Shown here: one piece after another, positions 1-6,559 of the stretch
How the letters are laid out: the number at the start of each line of letters is the position of its first letter
Numbering within the stretch: the first letter of the stretch is position 1
Origin: Balneolaceae bacterium
Lineage (GTDB): Bacteria; Bacteroidota; Rhodothermia; Balneolales; Balneolaceae
Assembly: GCA_007127395.1 (NCBI GenBank)
Contig: SKZL01000383.1
Span: 1 to 13,226, forward strand
Length of the DNA: 13,226 bases
Reading direction: 5' to 3'
Notes under the pieces: model-generated
Told to the model about the DNA's origin: nothing
The model's input: the letters and a program-made list of their open reading frames with translations, nothing else
Database searches by the model: none
Translations under genes and position numbers: made by a program

Positions 1-1748
1 ATAATCAGGCCGTTTTGGGCATCCAGTGTACCTGTTCCAAAATCGATCTGGTTGTCCGGATCCAGAGCACCTTGTGAATCCACTCGATCAAGGCCTAAAT
101 CCTGTAAAAGTGTAGTACCTCTTCCAGGAAGTCTGTTTCTTGCGATATTTTCTTCCGTAAACATCAACTCAATCTCAAGTGATTCACGGGTAATACCACT
201 TACACCGAGTGAGTAGACATTGCGCATCGTTATGGGAAACAGCATATTATCTGTGGATACATTTTTTGGCCTCAGCATTTTCAGAAAGATTCTGTCTCCA
301 CCCCCCCTGTTAATTTCACCGACATTGATATTTTCTCCACCGGGGCCCCTGTAATTAAATGCCACGGCAAGAACCTCTCTCGATCCAAGCGGCCTTCGCA
401 AAGAGATATAACCGGATATTTTATTGACATTATAATCGATTCCTTCCTGTAACAGCGTAAAATATCCCTCCTCAAAATTTCGGGAATCCTCAATGCCCAG
501 GTCTGAAGCTGAGACACCCACCTGCGGATCTCTGAATTGATTCAGGAGTGTCTGAGGAAATGCGTCAGACCGGTTATCGGGTGGTGCGTAGGATCCGTCA
601 GGGTTTTGATTGACCCCCATTTCCGCAAGTGCAACAGCAAGTCTTGACCCTTCCTCTGCCTGTATATTTTCACGAAGAACCCAAATTTCAACATCTGCAA
701 CCTGTAGTGTCTGCAATAGTTGCTGTGGGTTAGACATGCTGTTTTCAAATTGTTGTCTGGTATAAAAATCCATGAAGAAGAAACGATCATCACTGTAATC
801 CGCAGGGCGAATACGGATTTGTCTCTCTTGTGAACCGCCACGGATTGTCTCAACATTGCTCTCACCATCTTGCTGTGACAAAATGGATGTTAGTCGCAAA
901 GAACCCAATTCAGCCACAGATTTGATTCCAAAAAGAGCACCGCTGCCACGAATGAGTGAATTACCCGTATTCATTGTGACGTTACCCATTTCAATCGATT
1001 TGATGATCTCATCTTCATACCCCTGATAGTTGATGCTGAGACGGTTTTGATACTCAAAAGCACGTTCAGTATCCCAGTCGGTTTGAATGGTAAGTTTATC
1101 ACCAATGGTACCCTGTATGTTGAGCTGCAGATTTTGATCAAAAGTAGGATCTATTCTGGTTTGCTGATCAGGAGGCAGTGAAGGATCTTCAGAAATTTGA
1201 ACTGAGGCCCCCACATTCATTTGTGCCAAGCCATTCACTCTAAGGTTTACTTCAGGCCTGCCAAAAATTGTTGTAAAAGCAGATTGCCTGCCTCCGGGAA
1301 CTGTGATTCTAAAATCAAGCAGGCCTCTTCTGCTCTCATCAACCTGTCTTGACTCCAGTAAAAGTTGTGACCAGTTTGAGCGTATAGCTTCTTGTTTACT
1401 GGCAGCAGAGTACTCTTTAAATGAGTACATGGCAGGAGCACCTGAGCGATATCCTCCTACCTCTTTTTCGATGAAGTAACCTCTTTGGTAGTAGTGTGTG
1501 ATCCTCACAGTCTCTTCATGCAGGGAGAGGAAATAGAGAGCAGGAATGGGATGTAAAAATGGTCTGCTTACATGATAGCCGGAAACTGTTCTGAATGACC
1601 TTGAAATATCCGGGTTCTGATCTGTCGTATCCGGATAAACAACTGTTGATGAGTCGTTCAGATCCTGTGCAGTCAGCAATTGAGTATTTGCAGCCTGTAG
1701 AAGAGATCCGATAAGTATTACGTAGATAAACCGACGGTAGCCAGACAC
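1..1748 (-). CDS. sprA: SprA, type IX secretion outer-membrane translocon (N-terminal part, runs off left edge)
   Basis: SprA is the very large outer-membrane beta-barrel through which type IX secretion cargo leaves the cell; it is also known from gliding motility. I translated the minus strand by hand. The reading frame is open from a GTG at 1746-1748 to the window edge, 582 codons, against well over 2,000 residues for the family. A TGA lies two codons upstream, so GTG is the only reasonable start, and it gives a signal peptide: basic SGYRR, then hydrophobic FIYVILIGSLLQA. Family landmarks are YQGYEDEIIKSIEMGNV (about residues 240-257), the following SLIRGSGALFGIKS, FEEGYFTLLQEGIDYNVNKI with GYISLRRPLGSREVLAVAF (about 430-470), MRNVYSLG at 508 and DLGLDR at 550-555. 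An AAGGTTGAAG stretch precedes the GTG. No frameshift is visible. The C-terminal barrel lies outside the window. The family call is confident. Confidence 0.93.
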   Translation of the reverse strand, partial: MSGYRRFIYVILIGSLLQAANTQLLTAQDLNDSSTVVYPDTTDQNPDISRSFRTVSGYHVSRPFLHPIPALYFLSLHEETVRITHYYQRGYFIEKEVGGYRSGAPAMYSFKEYSAASKQEAIRSNWSQLLLESRQVDESRRGLLDFRITVPGGRQSAFTTIFGRPEVNLRVNGLAQMNVGASVQISEDPSLPPDQQTRIDPTFDQNLQLNIQGTIGDKLTIQTDWDTERAFEYQNRLSINYQGYEDEIIKSIEMGNVTMNTGNSLIRGSGALFGIKSVAELGSLRLTSILSQQDGESNVETIRGGSQERQIRIRPADYSDDRFFFMDFYTRQQFENSMSNPQQLLQTLQVADVEIWVLRENIQAEEGSRLAVALAEMGVNQNPDGSYAPPDNRSDAFPQTLLNQFRDPQVGVSASDLGIEDSRNFEEGYFTLLQEGIDYNVNKISGYISLRRPLGSREVLAVAFNYRGPGGENINVGEINRGGGDRIFLKMLRPKNVSTDNMLFPITMRNVYSLGVSGITRESLEIELMFTEENIARNRLPGRGTTLLQDLGLDRVDSQGALDPDNQIDFGTGTLDAQNGLI

Positions 1749-1766
1749 AATTCTTCAACCTTTATG

Positions 1767-1793
1767 CAACTGATATTTTGAAAATATCAGCTG
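1767..1793. repeat. 27-base near-perfect palindrome in the sprA leader
   Basis: The arms CAACTGATATTTT (1767-1779) and AAAATATCAGCTG (1781-1793) flank a single G and pair at 12 of 13 positions. The one mismatch would be a G-U pair in RNA. The repeat ends 18 bases before the sprA GTG. It could be an operator for a dimeric regulator or form a hairpin just upstream of the ribosome binding region; sequence alone does not decide. No T-run follows on the sprA strand, so it is not a standard intrinsic terminator. Confidence 0.7.
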
Positions 1794-1877
1794 ATAATTG
1801 ACATTACCGGATAACCAAAATATTAACCGTCGTAGCTTTGATGCAATATGTGGATGATTGATTTTAGTAGCCAAAAA

Positions 1878-1942
1878 TTATTCCGATGTAACAATCCGAA
1901 TAATAAAATATTATCGGAAATGTTAAAAATATCATCGGGAAT
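1878..1942. promoter_or_regulatory. Cluster of CCGAT-like boxes, possible regulator sites
   Basis: Four related boxes lie in 65 bases: TTATTCCGAT (1878-1887) facing ATCCGAATAA (1894-1903) as a 10-6-10 inverted repeat with one mismatch, then TATCGGAAAT (1912-1921) and CATCGGGAAT (1933-1942). The last two start 21 bases apart, close to two helical turns. A looser fifth copy, ATCGGTGAAT, is at 1980-1989. Repetition in a divergent promoter region suggests binding sites. No regulator can be named, and AT-rich DNA gives chance matches. Confidence 0.35.
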
Positions 1943-1970
1943 AACTTAATGAATGATTCTACCAAATACG

Positions 1971-2002
1971 ATATAACAAATCGGTGAATGTTATTGTTAT
2001 AT
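1971..2002. repeat. Inverted repeat with 9-base arms upstream of lptF
   Basis: ATATAACAA (1971-1979) and TTGTTATAT (1994-2002) are exact reverse complements separated by 14 bases, about 95 bases before the lptF start. The arms are AT-rich, so this could be chance. No T-run follows, so a terminator role is not supported. Confidence 0.35.
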
Positions 2003-2096
2003 TTATATCGATAACCTTTAACCGGTTTCAACAATCACTTTTTCATAATTATCCCTTACATTTGATTCAACTGAGTTTAAGATATTGTAGTATTCA

Positions 2097-3512
2097 ATGA
2101 TTAATCATGTTCAGAAAGACCTGATAAAGAAACACATAGGTCCTTTCTTTTTCTGTTTTTTTTCCATCATGTTTCTTCTGCTGATGCAGTTTTTAATACT
2201 GCATGTAGATAAACTTGTAGGAAAAGGTTTGCCAATATCGATCGTAATTGAGTTGATTCTGAATAATTTGGCATACATGGTCGTATTGGCTGTACCTATG
2301 TCTGTACTTGTGTCGACGTTGATCGGTTTTGGAAAATTTTCTGAGTGGAATGAATTAACTGCGCTTCGGGCAGCAGGCATCAACCCGATAAAATTGATTA
2401 CACCCATACTGTTTTTGGGGTTTCTACTCTTTCTGTTCACTGCCTATTTTTCAAATTATATTCTGCCGGAATCCAATCACAAAGCCCGATCACTATTTAT
2501 TGACATTCGAACCCAAAAGCCTGCTTTTGACCTTCAACCTGCAACTTTTTACGACAATCTGGATGGTTACACCTTTTTGATCTCGGAAATAGACTCAGAA
2601 AATGACTCCCTTTTTGATGTAACGGTGATACAAGAAGCATCTGACACACGTAACCGGGCATTTATCAATGCTGAAAAAGGTTTTTTAGAAAGTCCGGATG
2701 AGAGCACACTTTCACTTCATCTTCTCAACGGTTCCATATTGCGATACATACCCGGACAGGATCGCAGAGATGAAACTCTTGAGAAAAGTACATTTAGCCG
2801 TTACAGAATGAGTTTTGATCTCTCAGATTTGGCTTTTTCCAGGTCCAATCCGGATCAACGTACCAGAACAGATCGAACAATGAGCGCTGAGGCCATGATT
2901 GCTGTTATCGATACGTTAGAGCAGGAGAAAATGAGAGAGGTCCAAAATTTTCGCAATAAAATACAACATGGCCGGGATGCTCCAATGAATATACCCGAAA
3001 CCCGGGTTTTTGAACTATCACGTGAAATAGTTTCCGATACAACCTATTTAGCTGATTCAAGATTTGTATCTCTTCGTTTCCAACCCAACACCAGAACACA
3101 AAATTCATCCATTAACAGAGCGATTAGTGCAGTGGATCACTACAGACCTGAACTTCAGAATCTGAAATCAAATCTTACGTGGAGAGACTTACGCATTTCT
3201 GAGTTCATGGTAGAGGTCCATAAAAAATTCTCCATTCCCTTTGCATGTGTTGTTTTTGTACTACTTGGGGCACCCATTGGTATTCTTACCCGAAAAGGCA
3301 ATATTGGGATTGCAGCAGTTATCAGCTGTGTTCTGCTTACACTCTATTTTGTTGCCATTATTCAGGGTGAGAAATTGGGAGATCGAAATGTCATCTCACC
3401 GTTTATGGGGATGTGGGGGATAAACATTTTCTACATGATCATCGGTATCATTCTGACTCTTCACGTAACTACATCAATTAAGATTACAAATTTTTTGAAG
3501 CGCAGTGAATAA
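2097..3512 (+). CDS. lptF: YjgP/YjgQ-family permease, LptF-like lipopolysaccharide export subunit
   Basis: LptF and LptG form the inner-membrane dimer that, with the ATPase LptB, pulls lipopolysaccharide out of the inner membrane toward the periplasmic bridge. The 471 residues show the family layout: a short basic N-terminus, three membrane segments (about 16-37, 50-75 and 98-120), a long periplasmic part, then three more (about 375-395, 398-418, 440-462). The cytoplasmic loop WNELTALRAAGINPIKLITP (about 82-101) matches the coupling helix that docks on LptB. It is about 110 residues longer than its neighbour and than typical proteobacterial LptF; the extra, polar and partly helical sequence (about 255-360) sits between the beta-jellyroll and the fourth membrane segment. 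No Shine-Dalgarno precedes the ATG. The assignment as F rather than G rests on gene order only. lptB is not in the window. Confidence 0.85.
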   Translation: MINHVQKDLIKKHIGPFFFCFFSIMFLLLMQFLILHVDKLVGKGLPISIVIELILNNLAYMVVLAVPMSVLVSTLIGFGKFSEWNELTALRAAGINPIKLITPILFLGFLLFLFTAYFSNYILPESNHKARSLFIDIRTQKPAFDLQPATFYDNLDGYTFLISEIDSENDSLFDVTVIQEASDTRNRAFINAEKGFLESPDESTLSLHLLNGSILRYIPGQDRRDETLEKSTFSRYRMSFDLSDLAFSRSNPDQRTRTDRTMSAEAMIAVIDTLEQEKMREVQNFRNKIQHGRDAPMNIPETRVFELSREIVSDTTYLADSRFVSLRFQPNTRTQNSSINRAISAVDHYRPELQNLKSNLTWRDLRISEFMVEVHKKFSIPFACVVFVLLGAPIGILTRKGNIGIAAVISCVLLTLYFVAIIQGEKLGDRNVISPFMGMWGINIFYMIIGIILTLHVTTSIKITNFLKRSE

Positions 3513-4584
3513 ACTGGATCGATACATATTTTTCCGGGTACTAACCATCACGCTATTTATGTTGGCTGTACTGATCTGCATTTTTATTCTGATCGATTTT
3601 TCTGAAAATAGCGATGAATTCAGAGACCGGGGAGCACCATTGGCTGATATATGGAACTTGTACTATCTCAATTACATTCCTGAAATGACTCGCCTGGTGA
3701 TGCCCCTTGCTGTTTTTGTAGCCATATTATTACTGACCGGGCAAATGACAGAAAGATTTGAGATTATTGCCCTAAAAGCTTCCGGTGTTAGTCTTTACAG
3801 ATTATTAATGCCCTATCTTTTTTTAGGTTTAATCTTGGCTTCGGGGATCAGTTACCTGGATGCTTATGTCATCCCTATTTCAAATGCTGAGCGTATTGAA
3901 TTTGAACAGACCTATCTTGGCAGAAGCGGTGAACGGCTCGACAGAGGGGGGATTTACAGGCAAGATTCAGATTCGACCATTATCAATATCAACTTCTATG
4001 ATGCCAATACCAATGTTGGATACAGGATCCATCTGATTGAATACTCCGGTAACAAAATTTCCAGGGTCGTAAATGCCAATAGAATTATGTGGGTCGATTC
4101 TACCTCCAACTGGATTACGGATCGGGCAAGAATTCGAACCTTTTATGATAATCGGATTCAGGAGATGGAAACAGAGAGAGAATTTTTTGATATCAACCTG
4201 TTGCCAAGGGACCTGGTAAGGCGCACATCAGATATCTATCAATTAACCTATCCCGAAGCATTTGAATATCTAAGTTCCATTCAGCGAATAGGTGCCGGCG
4301 GTATTGAGTTGCCTAAGGTTCAGTTATATGGACGAATAGCCTATCCAATCTCAATTATTACCGTATGCCTGATAGGTTTTGCATTGGCAGCCCAGCGCAG
4401 AAAAGGAGGAAAAGGGTTCTACATTGGAGCAGGATTGGCAGTAAGCTTTATCTATTTGGCATTTATGAAAGTAATTGAGCCGTTTGGTGCAGCAGGTACG
4501 TTATCCCCCCTCTTTGCAGCAATTTTCCCACATGCACTATTTTTGATGACAGGGATCATATTGTTGATCCTGACCAAGAAATAG
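3505..4584 (+). CDS. lptG: YjgP/YjgQ-family permease, LptG-like lipopolysaccharide export subunit
   Basis: This is the second permease of the pair, expected to form a heterodimer with the upstream protein and work with LptB in lipopolysaccharide extraction. The GTG start lies inside the end of the preceding gene: the 8-base overlap GTGAATAA contains its first two codons and the upstream TAA, which suggests translational coupling. The start is supported by the family-like N-terminus NKLDRYIFFRV. The length of 359 residues is normal for the family. Membrane segments are at about 9-30, 53-76 and 100-120, then a periplasmic jellyroll (about 125-265), then about 272-290, 300-320 and 335-356. The loop TERFEIIALKASGVSLYRLL fits the LptB coupling helix. 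It ends 44 bases from a convergent gene, and I see no clear terminator between them. The family is certain; the split between G and F is inferred. Confidence 0.87.
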   Translation: MNKLDRYIFFRVLTITLFMLAVLICIFILIDFSENSDEFRDRGAPLADIWNLYYLNYIPEMTRLVMPLAVFVAILLLTGQMTERFEIIALKASGVSLYRLLMPYLFLGLILASGISYLDAYVIPISNAERIEFEQTYLGRSGERLDRGGIYRQDSDSTIININFYDANTNVGYRIHLIEYSGNKISRVVNANRIMWVDSTSNWITDRARIRTFYDNRIQEMETEREFFDINLLPRDLVRRTSDIYQLTYPEAFEYLSSIQRIGAGGIELPKVQLYGRIAYPISIITVCLIGFALAAQRRKGGKGFYIGAGLAVSFIYLAFMKVIEPFGAAGTLSPLFAAIFPHALFLMTGIILLILTKK

Positions 4585-4628
4585 CAAGAGAGGAGATATA
4601 AGGCCAAATATATTGATTACGAAAATGC

Positions 4629-4949
4629 TTATGCTTCGGGTTGTGGGCCTCTGTAGTTCAATGGAACGTCCAGTTTCTCACGTATTGTAATCTGGCCATG
4701 CTCACTCTCATATTTACGGATGTTATCCATCAATGCTGAAGCGAGACGTTTTGCATGATCCGGTGTTAAAACAAGCCGCTTTACTACTTTAGCTTTTTTC
4801 ACAGCCGGCATCATAGCGATAAAATCAAATACAAATTCAGATGGAGAGTGTGTGATCATAACAAGATTTGAATATGTACCTGTAGCTTCGCTATCACTCA
4901 ACTCAATCTCAATCGGTTTGCCTTTTTTTTGTTTTTTTTGTGGATCCAT
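4629..4949 (-). CDS. DUF3467 family protein
   Basis: This is a 106-residue cytosolic protein with no signal peptide or membrane segment. After a lysine-rich start (QKKQKKGKPIEI) it has the DUF3467 pattern: a short strand region YSNLVMITHSPSEFVFDFIAM (about 26-46), a basic AVKKAKVVKRLVLTPDHAKR stretch (about 49-68), and a helix ALMDNIRKYESEHGQI (about 72-87). The family is common in Bacteroidota and has no established function, so I give none. It lies 41 bases downstream of the PLP enzyme on the same strand and is probably co-transcribed with it. The tail is proline-rich (NYRGPQPEA). Confidence 0.8.
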   Translation of the reverse strand: MDPQKKQKKGKPIEIELSDSEATGTYSNLVMITHSPSEFVFDFIAMMPAVKKAKVVKRLVLTPDHAKRLASALMDNIRKYESEHGQITIREKLDVPLNYRGPQPEA

Positions 4950-4990
4950 ATTTTTAATCTGAATTCAAATTTTAAAATGTTTAACTCTAA

Positions 4991-5971
4991 TTAGATAAAA
5001 CCATTTTCTTTCATCCATTGATCATTGTAGATCTTTGAAATGTATCTGGTTCCGCTATCAGGTAAAATAACAACCATCAAGCACTCTTTACCAAGTTTCT
5101 CTCTTTTTGCATACTCCAATGCACCAAATACAGCCGCACCACAAGAGCCGCCCACAAATAATCCCTCATGCTTTGCAAGCTCCCTGGTGGTGGTAAGTGC
5201 ATTTTTATCGTTTACCTGTACAACATCATCGATGTAATCAAAATCAACATTTCCGGGGATAATGTCCTCACCAATCCCCTCTGTCAAATATGGCTTGATC
5301 TCATCTTTGCTAAACTCACCACTCTCAAAGTAGTGTTTATATACCGAACCCACACTATCCACACCTATGACCTGTACATCAGGATTTTTTTCTTTTAAAT
5401 ATCGGGCTGTACCTGTGATAGTCCCTCCTGTTCCGATGCCACATACAAAATGTGTAATCTTACCATCAGTCTGATTCCATATTTCAGGGCCGGTAGTCTC
5501 ATAGTGAGCTTCACGGTTGCTTAAATTATCATACTGATTCGGATAGTACGAATTTGGAATCTCCTCACTTAACCGTTTTGCTACAGAGTAGTAACTCCTT
5601 GGATCATCCGGTTCAACATTTGTTGGACATATTTCAACAGTTGCACCAAGTGCCCTCAACAAATTCACCTTCTCCATGCTCTGTTTGTCAGTTGTCGTAA
5701 ATACACATTTATAACCTCTCACCGCGGCAACCAGTGCCAGCCCCATCCCTGTGTTACCCGATGTCCCTTCAATAATGGTCCCGCCGGGTTTAATCAATCC
5801 TGCATTTTCTGCATCATCAATCATCTTAACTGCTATTCTGTCTTTGACACTTTGCCCCGGATTTAAATACTCTACCTTCACGGTTACCTCTGCATCCAGA
5901 TTCTCAGTTAGACGGTTCAATTTAACCAGCGGAGTATTTCCAATAGCATCAATAATCGAGTTGTGAATCAT
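4991..5971 (-). CDS. PLP-dependent cystathionine beta-synthase / cysteine synthase-type enzyme, catalytic core only
   Basis: This is a fold-type II PLP enzyme of sulfur amino acid metabolism that replaces the beta substituent of serine or an O-acylserine with a thiol or sulfide. Visible features are the N-terminal AIGNTPLVKL, the PLP lysine in GQSVKDR (Lys43), the substrate loop EGTSGNTG (68-75), the phosphate-binding GIGTGGTITG (178-187) and a C-terminal LPDSGTRYISKIYNDQWM. The stretches PTNVEPDDPRSYYSVAKRL and LPDSGTRYISKIYNDQWM resemble cystathionine beta-synthases more than CysK. At 326 residues it lacks the C-terminal CBS-domain pair of the regulated enzymes; the next gene follows directly with no remnant. 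It could act as cystathionine beta-synthase or as O-acetylserine sulfhydrylase, so I leave the symbol blank. It is divergent from the DUF4290 gene. Confidence 0.88.
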   Translation of the reverse strand: MIHNSIIDAIGNTPLVKLNRLTENLDAEVTVKVEYLNPGQSVKDRIAVKMIDDAENAGLIKPGGTIIEGTSGNTGMGLALVAAVRGYKCVFTTTDKQSMEKVNLLRALGATVEICPTNVEPDDPRSYYSVAKRLSEEIPNSYYPNQYDNLSNREAHYETTGPEIWNQTDGKITHFVCGIGTGGTITGTARYLKEKNPDVQVIGVDSVGSVYKHYFESGEFSKDEIKPYLTEGIGEDIIPGNVDFDYIDDVVQVNDKNALTTTRELAKHEGLFVGGSCGAAVFGALEYAKREKLGKECLMVVILPDSGTRYISKIYNDQWMKENGFI

Positions 5972-6145
5972 CTACTTAGTAAAAATTTGTTCTGTTAAAA
6001 GTTGGTGTCCAAGATAGTAATTTTTAGAACCGATTATTACTGTAGTTCTCATTTAAAGAGCTGATAATCTTTTAGGTTTTTTTTACTCCATTCAGTTTTA
6101 TCTTTATTATATTTACACTGAATTAAATCTACATGTAGAAACGAT
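5972..6145. promoter_or_regulatory. Divergent spacer between the PLP enzyme and the DUF4290 gene
   Basis: This 174-base AT-rich spacer must hold leftward and rightward promoters. I see a T-run at 6077-6084 and a 12-base palindrome TCTACATGTAGA at 6128-6139, seven bases before the ATG at 6146. I find no clear promoter boxes, riboswitch fold or small gene. The palindrome is short enough to be chance. Confidence 0.4.
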
Positions 6146-6421
6146 ATGTTTATAAACCAAAGTAAGCCTAAAGATTACGATTGCGGTTACAATCTGGATC
6201 TGATGATAGCTGCAATTCCTCGAATTGAAGAGCTGGAAGAGAGGCAAAAGTATGCAAAACGAGTTGTTGGCCTGATCAAGCAAAGCCATCCAAACTGGGT
6301 GGAGAAAAACGGGCAGAGTAAACTTGCATGGGACTATTTTTTTGAACTGGCTGAGTTTAATCCAAAAGATTATGGCATCGAGAACCCATTTGATAGCGGA
6401 CAACCGGATGATGCAGAATAG
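6146..6421 (+). CDS. Small DUF4290-like protein
   Basis: This is a 91-residue acidic cytosolic protein. It resembles the start of DUF4290 proteins: YNLDLMIAAIPRIEELEERQKYAKRVV (about 15-41) fits their conserved helix with the I-E-x-x-E-E-R pattern, and SKLAWDYFFELAEFNPKDYGIENPF (about 59-83) fits their K-L-W-D-x-L block. DUF4290 is largely confined to Bacteroidota and has no known role. This copy is shorter than the roughly 200-residue versions I recall and ends just after the second block, with a charged tail (DSGQPDDAE). I see no frameshift, so it is probably a natural short form. It is divergent from the PLP enzyme and 138 bases ahead of menF; shared transcription with the men genes is possible. 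Confidence 0.72.
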   Translation: MFINQSKPKDYDCGYNLDLMIAAIPRIEELEERQKYAKRVVGLIKQSHPNWVEKNGQSKLAWDYFFELAEFNPKDYGIENPFDSGQPDDAE

Positions 6422-6509
6422 TTTATCTATTATCTGATCATGATTATTTACCCTTCCATTCTGTAACCCGTGATAAACGATTAATTAGGAAAAATCTGAT
6501 CAAATTTTT

Positions 6510-6533
6510 AACTTTCAAATTATATTGAAAGTT
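6510..6533. promoter_or_regulatory. Inverted repeat upstream of menF, possible operator of the men cluster
   Basis: AACTTTCAA (6510-6518) and TTGAAAGTT (6525-6533) are exact reverse complements around ATTATA. A third copy of the half-site, TTGAAAGGTT, follows directly at 6534-6543. The group sits 17-50 bases before the menF ATG, a position suitable for a repressor or a promoter-overlapping operator. TAACTTTC at 6509-6516 also fits the Bacteroidota -7 consensus TAnnTTTG at all but one position, though no TTTG lies at the right distance upstream. The regulator is unknown. Confidence 0.45.
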
Positions 6534-6559
6534 TTGAAAGGTTATTTTTCAGTGTACGC

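Larger units (their letters stand above)
1749..2096. promoter_or_regulatory. Divergent intergenic region between sprA and lptF
   Basis: This 348-base AT-rich spacer must carry the promoters of both sprA (leftward) and the permease pair (rightward). Stops are frequent and I see no believable small gene or RNA gene. It holds several inverted repeats and a set of CCGAT-like boxes, listed separately. For the rightward genes the only Bacteroidota-style promoter match I found is TTTG at 2061-2064, 18 bases before a weak -7-like TATTGTAG at 2083-2090. That would put the transcript start almost on the ATG at 2097. This is tentative. I could not find a convincing leftward promoter. Confidence 0.6.

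Noticed and set aside
281-1758. Several minus-strand open frames (281-517, 542-868, 1247-1441, 1516-1758)
   Set aside because: They lie in other frames over the continuous sprA reading frame, and their translations show no family-like features.
2061-2090. Bacteroidota-type promoter (TTTG, 18 bases, TATTGTAG) for lptF
   Set aside because: The -7 box is a poor match and would leave almost no leader; kept only as a remark in the spacer entry.
4585-4628. Terminator between the convergent lptG and DUF3467 genes
   Set aside because: I found no stem of useful length and no T-run in these 44 bases.
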